Origin: an uncultured Flavobacteriaceae bacterium
GTDB taxonomy: Bacteria > Bacteroidota > Bacteroidia > Flavobacteriales > Flavobacteriaceae
Assembly: GCA_947497145.1 (NCBI GenBank)
Contig: CANMFQ010000007.1
Location: 166,697 to 230,696, forward strand
DNA: 64,000 bases
Direction of reading: 5' to 3'
The position numbers and the translations under genes were made by a program. A model generated the notes under the pieces. That model saw nothing but the letters and a program-made list of their open reading frames with translations. It was not told the origin of the DNA and did no database searches. This document shows, in pieces, positions 1-11,619 of the stretch (position 1 is the first letter of the stretch; the number at the start of each line of letters is the position of its first letter).

Positions 1-1
1 T

Positions 2-763
2 ATTTTTTTACAACGAGAAAATAAGGTTACGGGTACTTTTAGAACAACTACTGGAGATTACAGATATCTCGATGGAGTTGTAAGTGGCGATTCATTAAAA
101 CTATCTGCTTTTGATGGAGCTCATGCCTTTCTATTTACTGCAAAGGTTACTGATAGCAGCTTAAATGGTACTTTTTATTCAGGTAATCATTTTAAGGAAC
201 CTTTTGTTGCAAAGCGAAATGAAGTGTTTGAGTTACCCAATGCAGATTCATTAACTTTTTTGAAAAAGGGATATGACAAATTTTCTTTTTCATTTCCTGA
301 TGAGCATGGTACTATGGTTTCGTTAGAAGATGAACGTTTTAAGAATAAGGTGGTAGTAGTTCAAATTATGGGTACTTGGTGCCCGAATTGTTTGGATGAA
401 ACCAAGTTTTATGTTGATTATAATAAAAAGAATACGCCAAAAGACGTAGCATTTGTAGCATTGGCTTTTGAATATGCCAAAACAAAAGACCATGCGCTTA
501 AAAGTATTGATAGATTACGAAAGCGAATAGGAGTGGAGTACCCTATTTTACTTGCGCAATTTGGTTCTTCGGACAAAGAACTTGCACAACAAAAATTACC
601 CATGTTGAATCGAGTTTTGTCGTACCCTACCTCAATATTTATTGATAAAAAAGGTAATGTTAGAAAAATACATACCGGTTTTAACGGCCCTGCTACAGGT
701 GATAAATTTGTGGAGTTTAAGAAAGAATTTGATACTTTTTTAAAAATGCTACAAGCAGAGTAG
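2..763 (+). CDS. TlpA/thioredoxin-family thiol-disulfide oxidoreductase, 5' partial
   Basis: The reading frame is open from the window edge, so the true start lies outside and about 253 residues are visible; the GTG at 224 is internal. The first ~75 visible residues are beta-rich with short repeats, like the N-terminal domain that precedes thioredoxin folds in many exported Bacteroidota TlpA proteins. The thioredoxin part follows, with the redox motif WCPNC (Cys127 and Cys130 of the visible fragment) and the cis-proline region near YPTSIFID. Family members act in the periplasm as disulfide reductases or peroxiredoxin-like enzymes, so an export signal is expected upstream but cannot be seen. 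It ends 33 bp before the DUF2461 gene on the same strand, which may be co-transcribed. The substrate is unknown. Confidence 0.85.
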   Translation: MFLQRENKVTGTFRTTTGDYRYLDGVVSGDSLKLSAFDGAHAFLFTAKVTDSSLNGTFYSGNHFKEPFVAKRNEVFELPNADSLTFLKKGYDKFSFSFPDEHGTMVSLEDERFKNKVVVVQIMGTWCPNCLDETKFYVDYNKKNTPKDVAFVALAFEYAKTKDHALKSIDRLRKRIGVEYPILLAQFGSSDKELAQQKLPMLNRVLSYPTSIFIDKKGNVRKIHTGFNGPATGDKFVEFKKEFDTFLKMLQAE

Positions 764-796
764 TAGTGAGTTTAATATATAAAGCGGTTTGAATAG

Positions 797-1450
797 ATGG
801 ATTTTAAAAATCTGATAAATTTTCTTCAAGAACTTCAAAAAAACAATAGCAAAGAATGGATGGACGCTAACCGAAAATGGTATAAAGCGGTTCGTGATGA
901 TTATATTGCGTGGCTTGATGATATAAATAGTTCTTTGGCCAATCTTGATGATGCTTATTATGATACACCTGGTAAAAAAGGAATAAACCGTATCAATAAT
1001 AATTTATTATTTCACCCCAATAAGCCTGTTTATAAAGATCATTTTGGGGCAGGGTTCGACAAACGCCCTAATACAGCTGATTTTTATGTAGAAATTGGGA
1101 TTGAACGGTCGTTATTTGCTGGAGGATTATGGCGCCCAGATGCAAAACGATTACGTAGCGTACGTGACGCTATTGATTATAACGGAGCAGAACTAAAGCA
1201 GATTCTTGATAAAAAATCATTTAAAAATTGTTTTGGCGGTTTATATGAAGACGAAAAACTAAAGAACGCCCCAAAAGGTTTTGCTAGTAATCATGAGCAT
1301 ATAGATTTGCTTAGAAACAAGACTTTCGCTGTTGCACATACCTTTACAACAGCAGCGGTTTTTAAAGACGACTTTAAAGAATATCTTATTTCAATTTATA
1401 AAGAAATGCTGCCTTTTCGCAGGTATTTGAATCTCGCGGTGACCGTTTGA
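797..1450 (+). CDS. DUF2461 (TIGR02453) family protein
   Basis: The 217-residue protein has the length and pattern of the DUF2461/TIGR02453 family: an N-terminal segment around LINFLQELQKNNSKEWMDAN, a central RINNNLLFHPNKPVYKDHFG-type region, and the ADFYVEIG and RLRSVRDAI motifs. The family is widespread in bacteria and fungi and has no established biochemical role. No signal peptide or membrane segment is visible, so it is probably cytoplasmic. It follows the TlpA-like gene at short distance on the same strand. The start is the first ATG, and the protein seems complete at both ends. Confidence 0.85.
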   Translation: MDFKNLINFLQELQKNNSKEWMDANRKWYKAVRDDYIAWLDDINSSLANLDDAYYDTPGKKGINRINNNLLFHPNKPVYKDHFGAGFDKRPNTADFYVEIGIERSLFAGGLWRPDAKRLRSVRDAIDYNGAELKQILDKKSFKNCFGGLYEDEKLKNAPKGFASNHEHIDLLRNKTFAVAHTFTTAAVFKDDFKEYLISIYKEMLPFRRYLNLAVTV

Positions 1451-1568
1451 TGCCTATTAGTATAGCTTGAAGTAACTGACCATGTAATTGTGTGCCATTT
1501 AGCCTTATGTTTTTTAGAATAAAAGACACATTTTAAGTAACGTAATCGAGCTATTCAGGTAAAACAGT

Positions 1569-2609
1569 TTACATCAAAATACCATTAATGGGCTCTATAG
1601 GAGCTGGTAAATCGGTTTCTTCAAGCATTTCAAGTAAATCTATTTCTATGGTTCTGCATAATGAAAGCATAGGAATATCATTGCCCATACCTTCAAAAGG
1701 ATTTTCTGAGTAATCACCTATAAGTTCCATCATGACATATACCCAGCCTACCAAAATAGTAAACGGAATGGATAACCAAACACCAAATTCACCTAATTTT
1801 GCAAATTCAGAAACCATACCTAAAGGAAGTAGAAAGATAAAAATACCAACAAAAACTAAACTCATGCTACCGTATTGCCTAGGTAGCGGAAATTTTTTAA
1901 TGCGCTCGCATTGCCCTTGAAAGGTATAAAAATCTGCTAATAATTTTTGAAGTTCCATATGACGAAAATCTTCAATAATGTCTTTTTCTCTCAGCTCCTT
2001 TAAATCTTGACTTTGTTGATCAATGATTTGCGTAGCGGTATTTTTGTAATTAATAAGACGTTCATATTCATCTTTGGGTAAATATTTACGTAGGTGTTTT
2101 TCGGTAATATCATCACCATGTAAACCAACACCAAAACTAGCTCTTCGTTTTTTTGTTGTATTGCTAACATGTTTTCCTTGGTTGATATGTTCCCATGCGG
2201 TAGGTATAAGTAATTGACTGCGTAATGAGTATAGCCAGCCAATATGACGATAAATAAGTTTTTTTCTATAAAAATCTAAATCAGATTTACTGAGGTTTTC
2301 TGCTAAAAATTGATTGCTTATATAAGCTTTAACCGTAGTTGACCAAGTACGGCTACCATTGATAATAGCACCCCAAATTTTTCGTGCTTCCCATAGGCGA
2401 TCATAGGCGCTATTGTTTTTAAAACCTACATAAAAGGCAACGGCGGTACCTATTACAGATAGAGGTAACCATGGTATAATGAGCCATTCTTTTAAGGATG
2501 TAAATTGGTAAACTATCGCAACAAGAGATGACCAAATGCCAATCCATAACAAATGAGCACCAGTAAATATTAAGATCGATTTTAAGCCAAAGTTTTTTTT
2601 GATATACAT
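1569..2609 (-). CDS. Bestrophin-family (UPF0187) membrane channel
   Basis: This 346-residue protein has the bacterial bestrophin layout: two hydrophobic segments near residues 10-60, the signature YDRLWEARKIWGAIINGSRT at about residues 69-88, a long polar cytoplasmic portion, and two more membrane segments around residues 245-300. The PFEGMGNDIPM motif near residue 310 matches the C-terminal calcium-clasp-like region of the family. Bacterial bestrophins form pentameric ion channels in the inner membrane; some conduct cations while animal homologues conduct chloride, so selectivity is left open. The gene stands alone on the minus strand, convergent with DUF2461. Confidence 0.9.
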   Translation of the reverse strand: MYIKKNFGLKSILIFTGAHLLWIGIWSSLVAIVYQFTSLKEWLIIPWLPLSVIGTAVAFYVGFKNNSAYDRLWEARKIWGAIINGSRTWSTTVKAYISNQFLAENLSKSDLDFYRKKLIYRHIGWLYSLRSQLLIPTAWEHINQGKHVSNTTKKRRASFGVGLHGDDITEKHLRKYLPKDEYERLINYKNTATQIIDQQSQDLKELREKDIIEDFRHMELQKLLADFYTFQGQCERIKKFPLPRQYGSMSLVFVGIFIFLLPLGMVSEFAKLGEFGVWLSIPFTILVGWVYVMMELIGDYSENPFEGMGNDIPMLSLCRTIEIDLLEMLEETDLPAPIEPINGILM

Positions 2610-2816
2610 AGGTTGCTGATTTCTATTTGGTTAATTTTAAAAATGATACGTTTATAAAAGGGTTGTTTTTTAGCACTTGTTTTGACGTTTTGTTTGGAAC
2701 CGAGAATTATAGCTTTTGTGCAGCAATGAGATTGTTTTTTTTGTTTCATTGCAGTGGCAGAACTCAAAATGACAAAGTCAGTATGGAATATGCATTATTT
2801 GCAGTTAAAGCAAAAG

Positions 2817-3047
2817 TCACGATGAGTTCTTATTAAAAAGAGCGTCCATAATGATTTTTATGGCATAAAAACCCATTCCAACGGCAAGTATTGCTAGCAT
2901 AAATCCTACGATGGCAACTGGCCAAAAAAATGGATGCCCTTCATTTTTAAAAGCCTGATATAGTACTATTGGTGCGAGAAACATTAAGCCTACGGTGTAG
3001 CCTATATGTTTTAGCCCTTTGATTAATAAATCTTTATCAGTTCGCAT
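2817..3047 (-). CDS. DUF6095 family small membrane protein
   Basis: A 76-residue protein with two hydrophobic helices (about residues 15-32 and 40-65) and a short charged N-terminus, MRTDKDLLIKGLKHIGYT. Length and pattern match the flavobacterial DUF6095 family, which has no known function. It is predicted to be an inner-membrane hairpin. It is divergent from glycerate kinase, with 87 bp between the two starts, and lies upstream of the bestrophin gene with about 200 bp between them. Confidence 0.8.
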   Translation of the reverse strand: MRTDKDLLIKGLKHIGYTVGLMFLAPIVLYQAFKNEGHPFFWPVAIVGFMLAILAVGMGFYAIKIIMDALFNKNSS

Positions 3048-3134
3048 TTTTTAATTTTTATTATAATGCTGATAAAAGTATGCATTTAGATGTATATTTA
3101 AAACCCTAAACTCAAATAAGCCATAAGATAGGTT

Positions 3135-4268
3135 ATGTTACGCATTTTATTAATTCCAGATAAGTTCAAAGGATCTTTAACTGCAGAAGAAGCAGTTGAA
3201 GCCATGCAAAAAGGGATACAAAAAGCGGTTTCAGATTGTGAATTACATACTGTTTTAGCATCTGATGGCGGTGATGGGTTTTTACATGCTATTAGTAAAC
3301 ATGTGGCTTGTGAGGCAATTACCATTGCTACTGTTGATCCGCTTGGTAGAGCGTGTGAGGCTACTTATTTGTTTGATCATTCATCGAGGCGTGCTTATAT
3401 TGAACTAGCAAAAGCTTCTGGCTTAGAGCTACTCACTACTGATGAACGTAATGTGATGAATACGTCTACATATGGTACTGGTTTATTAGTGAAACATGCT
3501 GTTGAAAAGGGGGCATTAGCCGTTTATTTAGGGTTAGGCGGAAGTGCTACCAACGATGGCGGTATTGGTATTGCAAATGCGCTAGGCTACGAGTTTCTCA
3601 ATGAATGTGGAGAGCCTTTACAACCAATAGGAGGGAATCTTACGCATATAAAATCAATTCAAAAAAAAGCGGATGTTACCAACTTAGAGCAGGTTTCTTT
3701 TTTTGCTATAAATGATGTAGATAATCCACTTTTTGGTAAACAAGGTGCTGCTTATATCTATGGAAAACAAAAAGGAGCTACAGCTGTAGAAATAGCTACT
3801 TTAGATAAAGGCCTCATGCAATTATCAAAAATTGTAAAAAAGCACTATGCTAAAGATATGGCAGCTATACCCGGTGCGGGAGCTGCTGGAGGAACTGCTT
3901 ACGGATTAAAGGTGTTTTTTGATGCTGAATTTGTATCAGGTGTTGACTTTGTTTTAAAGCTTACTAAGGTTGATAATTTGGTAGCTCGTAAAAAATTCGA
4001 TTACATTATAACAGGAGAAGGCAAATTTGATAATCAGACATTGCATGGAAAATTAATAAAAGGGGTTTTGGCACTCGGTAAACGGCATCAAATTCCTGTG
4101 ATTGCCGTTTGCGGACAATTAGAAATCGACAAACAAACCCTTAAAACCTTAGGTTTAGATGCTGTTATAGCAATTAAAGATCCTTCAAAATCATTGGCCT
4201 ATAACATGAGTAATGCATCTCATCTTTTAGAGCAACATTTGACAACTTTTTTTCAAAACCGTTATTAG
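3135..4268 (+). CDS. Glycerate kinase, GarK/GlxK family
   Basis: The 377-residue protein matches the class II glycerate kinase family in length and motifs: IPDKFKGSLTAEEA at the N-terminus, DGGDGF near residue 44, GLGGSATNDGG near residue 136 and GEGKFDNQT near residue 292. These enzymes phosphorylate D-glycerate with ATP, giving 2- or 3-phosphoglycerate and so linking glyoxylate or serine breakdown with glycolysis. The protein has no signal peptide and is cytoplasmic. No neighbour belongs to glyoxylate metabolism, so its exact pathway is not shown by context. It is convergent with the DUF4249 gene, only 20 bp away. Confidence 0.93.
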   Translation: MLRILLIPDKFKGSLTAEEAVEAMQKGIQKAVSDCELHTVLASDGGDGFLHAISKHVACEAITIATVDPLGRACEATYLFDHSSRRAYIELAKASGLELLTTDERNVMNTSTYGTGLLVKHAVEKGALAVYLGLGGSATNDGGIGIANALGYEFLNECGEPLQPIGGNLTHIKSIQKKADVTNLEQVSFFAINDVDNPLFGKQGAAYIYGKQKGATAVEIATLDKGLMQLSKIVKKHYAKDMAAIPGAGAAGGTAYGLKVFFDAEFVSGVDFVLKLTKVDNLVARKKFDYIITGEGKFDNQTLHGKLIKGVLALGKRHQIPVIAVCGQLEIDKQTLKTLGLDAVIAIKDPSKSLAYNMSNASHLLEQHLTTFFQNRY

Positions 4269-4288
4269 GGGGCTATTTCAAGAAAATT

Positions 4289-5125
4289 TTACTCAATGAC
4301 AATTGATTTGCTGAAAGTTTGACAAACAGCAAAATACCCTAAGGCTAAATCGTTAGCATTCGTATTATTTGCACTAGCGTTTTTCTTAACTATATTTCCT
4401 CTTACTGTGGCTGCTGGAGTTTGAAAAGGCCCTTGGTCTCCGCCTGCCTGAACAATTAATTGATTCATGTAGTTGAAAAAAGGCTCATTTACCCCCAAAA
4501 GTTTAATGGTAACTTCATCACCTTCTTCAAGGGCTGCATCATAAAAATAAGAGAATTGAAATAGTTGCCCTTCGTAAAATGCGTCATTTGTTACTAGGTA
4601 CTCACCAAAATCTAAGTCAAAAAGGTAAAAATCACTCTGATCTTCAAGATCTTGAAATGCTACTTTTATTTCGGTTTCTACATCATCGAAAAGTACTTCA
4701 TCTCCTTGTTCTAAAAAAGTAATTGGGGTAGAGCGCACGTAATTAGTGGTCGCTTCATAACGGTTTTCAGCATGTTCTACAATGAGCTGAAGCTCACCAT
4801 TGGTGAAAAATTCTGTGCGTTTTTCGGCTTCATATACTCCCGGGCTTGTTTTAGTAAGTGTAAGGGTATTACTATCGGCTTGATTGCTGGGGGTGTAACT
4901 CGCATTCACGATACGAATAGCTGTTAAATCAGCCGGGGTTACATCATCAAAATAGCCATTGGTAGTATTGGCTTTTATTTGAACCTTTGTCAATGTTTCG
5001 CTGGTATCTACACGTACCAAAGCATCAATAGAAAGTCTCGGTTCAGCTGTAGGTAATTCTACTTGTATAACTTCTTCACATCCAAAAAAAGCTAGTATAC
5101 CAAGTATTGCAAATACTTTTTTCAT
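4289..5125 (-). CDS. DUF4249 family lipoprotein
   Basis: The 278-residue protein starts with a lipoprotein signal ending LAFFGC (Cys16), followed by EEVIQVELPTAEPRLSIDALV, typical of DUF4249. The remainder is beta-rich and secreted. DUF4249 proteins are usually encoded next to TonB-dependent receptors that lack a SusD partner, as here: the receptor gene ends 5 bp upstream, so the two form one transcription unit. By analogy it probably sits on the outer membrane and helps the receptor bind or hand over its ligand; this role is inference. No ligand can be named. Confidence 0.85.
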   Translation of the reverse strand: MKKVFAILGILAFFGCEEVIQVELPTAEPRLSIDALVRVDTSETLTKVQIKANTTNGYFDDVTPADLTAIRIVNASYTPSNQADSNTLTLTKTSPGVYEAEKRTEFFTNGELQLIVEHAENRYEATTNYVRSTPITFLEQGDEVLFDDVETEIKVAFQDLEDQSDFYLFDLDFGEYLVTNDAFYEGQLFQFSYFYDAALEEGDEVTIKLLGVNEPFFNYMNQLIVQAGGDQGPFQTPAATVRGNIVKKNASANNTNANDLALGYFAVCQTFSKSIVIE

Positions 5126-5130
5126 AGTTA

Positions 5131-7524
5131 TTAAAATTTGAAATTATAGGTTACTGCTGGTACTATTCCAAAAATTGAAGTACGTACCGCTTCATTATCT
5201 CCTGTTATATTGTTTCTACTAAAATTAATGGAAGCCGCATTTTTTCTTCCGTAGACGTTATAAATGCTAAAAACCCATTCACCTTTAACTTTTTTATTTA
5301 TATTTTTTCGAGGTGTAAGGGTTGCAGAAATATCCACACGATGATAGGCAGGCAAACGCTCTTCATTTCTAAGTCCATAATACGGTATAGTAAGGTCTTG
5401 AAATTGATACTGGCCAATAGGGTAGTTGGTAGGTTGGCCTGTTTGAAAAACAAAATTAGTGTTGAAATTCCATTTATCGTTCAAATCATAGCTTCCAAAT
5501 AGTGAAATGTCATGCGTTTTGTCATAAGGTGTATTATACCATTCCCCAAAATTTATACCTGTTTCTACGGTAGTATTGGTGCCGTCAGTAGGTCTGCCTG
5601 GTGTTTTTTGTTCAGATTTTGATAGGGTATACGCCAACCAACCTTGAAACTTGCCCGTATTTTTTCGCAGTAATAGCTCCAATCCATAAGCTCTAGCTTT
5701 TCCATTAAGAATTACTGTTTCAATAGCATCATTGGCAATAAGGTTTGCTCCATCGATATAATCAATTCTATTTTTTATGTTTTTATAAAAAACCTCGGTT
5801 TCAATGGAGTAGTCATTTTCATTAATATTTTTAAAAAAACCAAAGGCATATTGATCTAACAGTTGTGGTTTGGTATAAGGGCCACTGGGCGTCCATACAT
5901 CTAAAGGAGTAGGGGAGCTAGTGTTTGAAAGTAAATGTAGGTATTGCGCTAGGCGGGTGTAACTTGCTTTTAAAGAGCTACTATTGTTAAGTGAGTAAGA
6001 AAGTGATACACGAGGCTCAAAATTATTGAAAGTTGCTAAAGTTTCACTCCGTTTGTTTTGGACAGTTTCAATTGATTTTGCTGGCTCATATATAGAGGAT
6101 ATTGCGTTGAATTTTACAGGGTTGTCATTTTCATATTTATTAAATGAATCTTGCCCAAGCCGGATGAAATTACTGAAGCGAACGCCATACCCCATGCTTA
6201 GTTTTTCGGTAATATCATGTTCAACATCAATATAGGCAGCAAATTCATTGGCGTATTTTTTAATGAGTTGATTTTCTGTAATACCTGAATCTGAACGGCT
6301 CGGTGCTATTTTACCAGGATTAAAACTGTAGTAAATATTGTTAAGACCATAGTTGATTTGAAATTTATCACTCAAATAATGCTTTAAATCGTATTTTAAA
6401 TTGAAATTTTGAATACCAGAATTCCAATCAAACCCAACAAAATCAAGTTTAAGACCATAGTAATAGTCCGAATAAATTAATGATAAATTTGAAAATAGTT
6501 TATCAGAAAACAGATGATTCCATCTGAAATTACCCACAGAATTACCATAAGTATTTACAAAACTGTCACTTATTCCAAATACATCTCTTCCAAAATATCC
6601 TGATAAGTAGATACTGTTTTTTTGATTGAGTTTATAACTCAATTTGGTATTAAGGTCATAGAAATAAGCAGTATTATCTTGATTAAATAATGGCAGAAAT
6701 AAATGGGCATAAGAAGCTCTTCCACCTACTAAAAAAGCGGCCTTGTCTTTCACTATTGGCCCTTCAACCAACAGGCGACTAGCAACGGCACCGATACCTC
6801 CGTTCACTTTTATTTTTTTGCTATTTCCTTCTTTTTGGAATATATCTAGTACTGAAGATACTCTACCGCCATATCGCGCAGGAATACCTCCTTTGTAGAG
6901 TTTTATATCTTTTATAGCATCTGGATTAAACACAGAGAAAAAGCCAAATAAATGCGACGAATTAAATATAATGGCTTCATCTAAAAGAATTAAGTTTTGA
7001 TCAACAGAACCCCCACGCACATTAAAACCAGAAGCTCCTTCGCCAGCATTGGTAACCCCAGGGAGTAGTAAAATGGATTTAATGACATCGGCTTCTCCTA
7101 GTATTACAGGAATTTTTTTAATTGTTTCAACAGACATAGCATTCACGCTCATTTGCGGTGTTCTAATATCTATTTTTTCTACATCATCGGTAACAATAAC
7201 TTCTTGAAGCTGTTCGGCTTGTTCTTCCAGCGAAAAATTTATTTGCTGGTTTTGGGTTAGCGAAATTGTTTGTGTTATACTTTGAAATCCTAAATAGCTT
7301 ACTTGAATTTGGTATTCACCTTCGGGTAGGGTAAGGGAATAAAAGCCATATTCATTTGTTGTTACTCCTGTTCGTAATTCAGGAACTGCAATGGTGACTC
7401 CTATTAATGTTTCATTACTAGAAGCTTCTGAAATTACACCGCTTAAAGTGTACTTTTGTTGCGAAAAACAGAAAAAGGAAAAGCTAAGGAATACAAGTAG
7501 GAAAGCTTTGCTGTGTAGGTTCAT
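5131..7524 (-). CDS. TonB-dependent receptor with CarboxypepD_reg domain
   Basis: A 797-residue outer-membrane receptor. Residues 1-21 form a signal peptide; a carboxypeptidase-regulatory-like domain spans about residues 24-110 (YTLSGVISEASSNETLIGVT); a plug domain covers about 125-225, including the GFNVRGGSVDQNLILLDE motif; and the rest is a 22-strand-type barrel ending in aromatic FGIVPAVTYNFKF. It imports an unknown ligand using TonB energy. It is shorter than a SusC (about 1,000 residues) and pairs with DUF4249 rather than SusD, so it belongs to the receptor class often linked to non-glycan or unknown nutrients. The gene is the first of a two-gene operon. Confidence 0.92.
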   Translation of the reverse strand: MNLHSKAFLLVFLSFSFFCFSQQKYTLSGVISEASSNETLIGVTIAVPELRTGVTTNEYGFYSLTLPEGEYQIQVSYLGFQSITQTISLTQNQQINFSLEEQAEQLQEVIVTDDVEKIDIRTPQMSVNAMSVETIKKIPVILGEADVIKSILLLPGVTNAGEGASGFNVRGGSVDQNLILLDEAIIFNSSHLFGFFSVFNPDAIKDIKLYKGGIPARYGGRVSSVLDIFQKEGNSKKIKVNGGIGAVASRLLVEGPIVKDKAAFLVGGRASYAHLFLPLFNQDNTAYFYDLNTKLSYKLNQKNSIYLSGYFGRDVFGISDSFVNTYGNSVGNFRWNHLFSDKLFSNLSLIYSDYYYGLKLDFVGFDWNSGIQNFNLKYDLKHYLSDKFQINYGLNNIYYSFNPGKIAPSRSDSGITENQLIKKYANEFAAYIDVEHDITEKLSMGYGVRFSNFIRLGQDSFNKYENDNPVKFNAISSIYEPAKSIETVQNKRSETLATFNNFEPRVSLSYSLNNSSSLKASYTRLAQYLHLLSNTSSPTPLDVWTPSGPYTKPQLLDQYAFGFFKNINENDYSIETEVFYKNIKNRIDYIDGANLIANDAIETVILNGKARAYGLELLLRKNTGKFQGWLAYTLSKSEQKTPGRPTDGTNTTVETGINFGEWYNTPYDKTHDISLFGSYDLNDKWNFNTNFVFQTGQPTNYPIGQYQFQDLTIPYYGLRNEERLPAYHRVDISATLTPRKNINKKVKGEWVFSIYNVYGRKNAASINFSRNNITGDNEAVRTSIFGIVPAVTYNFKF

Positions 7525-7688
7525 TTAAACTGCATTAGATTATGTAGGAGCGTGTTGTAAGCCCGCCACAATTTTTTTATAAAAATAAGGAGAAATGTAG
7601 CTAATATAATGGTATTAACATTTTTTTTCGACCAATACCAGTCAACAGCTGAAATGAACTTGTTGTATTGCCGTCATAAGCATAAAAT

Positions 7689-7728
7689 AAAAGACCTTTG
7701 CTATTTCATTAAGCAAAGGTCTTTTTTT
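7689..7728 (-). terminator. Intrinsic terminator after icd
   Basis: A 14-bp stem (AAAAGACCTTTGCT at 7689-7702 against its complement at 7712-7725) with a 9-nt loop and flanking T/A tracts on both sides. It lies 15 bp after the icd stop codon. It could act in either direction, but only icd reads into it closely. Confidence 0.85.
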
Positions 7729-7742
7729 GAATTATGTTCCTC

Positions 7743-9974
<2,232 letters not shown>

Positions 9975-9989
9975 TTATTTAAAGCGGAG

Positions 9990-10017
9990 CAAATATACAA
10001 TTTTATAAACGTTATAA
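9990..10017 (-). promoter_or_regulatory. icd promoter with 15-bp palindrome
   Basis: On the minus strand TATATTTG (9990-9997) matches the Bacteroidota -7 consensus TAnnTTTG, about 30 nt before the icd ATG. Five bases further upstream lies the palindrome TTATAA-ACG-TTATAA (10003-10017). The same palindrome with the same 5-nt gap occurs at 11775-11802 before the TIG lipoprotein gene. It sits between the -33 and -7 positions, so a bound regulator would act on initiation. Confidence 0.55.
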
Positions 10018-10404
10018 ATAGCGCTGTATATGATTTATACGGGCTTTGTGAAAGATTACAGATAATTAGGGTTTGGTTGGAAACCCCAAATAGTGAATTT
10101 GTTTCTTTTTGAGCCTTTCCTGTTCTCTTTTTATCACTAGTTACTAAAGTATCACCTTGAAAAAATTAATAAAAAATCATCAAAAAATACTGTTCATTAT
10201 AAAAAAGCGTGTATTTCTACCGAGGCATTAATTAGTGTTGGTTGTTGTATTTGATTTTTTTGAAATCTAATAATGGTTGAGAAGCCTAGTTTATTAAAAA
10301 TATTAGTATCGTTAAATAATGAGAAAAACTGTTTTTCTCGAGATTATCAAAAACAATCAGACAGCATGATGTACCATGTGTTTTATAGATTAGAGTGCTT
10401 GCGT
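10018..10404. other. Intergenic region between icd and lipoprotein gene
   Basis: About 390 bp of AT-rich sequence without a supportable gene. A small hairpin, GGGTTT-GGTTGG-AAACCC, lies at 10069-10086. The only open frame (from 10273, 75 codons, plus strand) runs into the 3' end of the lipoprotein gene and resembles no family. I see no terminator for the lipoprotein gene here. Confidence 0.5.
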
Positions 10405-11619
10405 TTAGTTATAAGATATTATAAGATCACCGTAATCATGAGCTGGTACTTCCAATTCAATTACTTCACCAGTCATTATGTTAACTTTGGAAATACGTGA
10501 ACTAGAAGGGCTGTGATATCTAATGCCAATAAATTCATTGGTAGTATTGTAAGGTATAAAATTAAATTGAACATCCGGAAATGTTGCGACTGTAGAAATT
10601 TCATTCCCGTCGTTATCTAGTTTAACTAGTTTTGCATAATTTAAATAAATTCTGAATGCATAGAGATCTCCATTTTTAGGGACTATGAAATCTTGAAAAC
10701 AGCCTAAAGGTGCTACATCTGATTCTGTTAATTCACCATTTGTAATGCTTATTCTATAATGAAATATTTGTAAAGAAGGTGTGCCAAAATTGATGGGATC
10801 TATAACACCACCATTGGAATAGTTGCCAATTATTTCCTTAGTAACTTCATTAAATGATATATTTGAATAGTAATCGGGAAGGCCAGTTGCAATGGTTGAA
10901 ATTTCATTTCCATTACTACTATTTATTTCAACTATACTTTGAGTGTCTGCTTTTTTGTATGCATATAATTTACCATTTTCACTTATTACAAGGTCTTTGT
11001 AATATGCAGATTCAATTTCTATTTCGGTTACTGTACCAGTTTCTAAATTAATTTTATGTAAGAAAGCTTCTAATGGAATCATTTCATTGCTGATAGGATC
11101 AACATGTCCTCCAGTTGAATAGCTGCCGATGATTTCATTTGTTATTTCATTAAATACGGGGTTTGAATAATTTTCAGGAAGTGATGTTGCTATGGTTGAA
11201 ACTTCAGAGCCATCATTAAAATCTAGTTCAACAATACTATGAAAACCTTCTTTCTTGTGGACGTATAATTTACTTATGGGATCTACATTAATTTCTATTT
11301 CTCCAATTGTTTTGGTAGTTCCGTCATAAGTTATTGTTATATTTCCTGATGTCGCATTTTCAGGAATTAAAACTTTTAGATAGCTTAAATTATTTTCTAC
11401 TACCAGCCCGCTAACTCCATTAAATGCGATAGAGTAGGTTGTTTGCGGGTTAAAATTTTCACCATTAATTGTTATCGTATCACCTATGTTGGCATTGGTG
11501 ATTGTAACGTGCTCAATTGTTAAAACTACACTTTGGTCATTAGTTTCAGGGGAGCCATCATTAGTACAACTTAAAATCAAAAGGATAGTAACTGAAATTA
11601 TTAGCAGTATTTTTTTCAT
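10405..11619 (-). CDS. IPT/TIG-domain lipoprotein with three propeller-like repeats
   Basis: The start is set at the ATG at 11619, because MKKILLIISVTILLILSC is a lipoprotein signal with the acylated Cys at residue 18; the longer frame adds 21 residues without export character. The protein has 404 residues. An IPT/TIG immunoglobulin-like domain covers about residues 35-115 (TITNANIGDTITINGENFNP). Then come three repeats of roughly 90 residues, each with a lead of type LYVHKK or LYAYKK, then IVEL, GNEISTIAT and NEIIG(N/S)YS. They look like blades of a beta-propeller. The protein is probably surface or periplasmic and binds a ligand or partner; its role is unknown. It is monocistronic. Confidence 0.75.
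   Translation of the reverse strand: MKKILLIISVTILLILSCTNDGSPETNDQSVVLTIEHVTITNANIGDTITINGENFNPQTTYSIAFNGVSGLVVENNLSYLKVLIPENATSGNITITYDGTTKTIGEIEINVDPISKLYVHKKEGFHSIVELDFNDGSEVSTIATSLPENYSNPVFNEITNEIIGSYSTGGHVDPISNEMIPLEAFLHKINLETGTVTEIEIESAYYKDLVISENGKLYAYKKADTQSIVEINSSNGNEISTIATGLPDYYSNISFNEVTKEIIGNYSNGGVIDPINFGTPSLQIFHYRISITNGELTESDVAPLGCFQDFIVPKNGDLYAFRIYLNYAKLVKLDNDGNEISTVATFPDVQFNFIPYNTTNEFIGIRYHSPSSSRISKVNIMTGEVIELEVPAHDYGDLIISYN

Noticed and set aside
10273..10500. 75-codon plus-strand frame
   Set aside because: It overlaps the 3' end of the lipoprotein gene, has no recognisable family pattern and no promoter.
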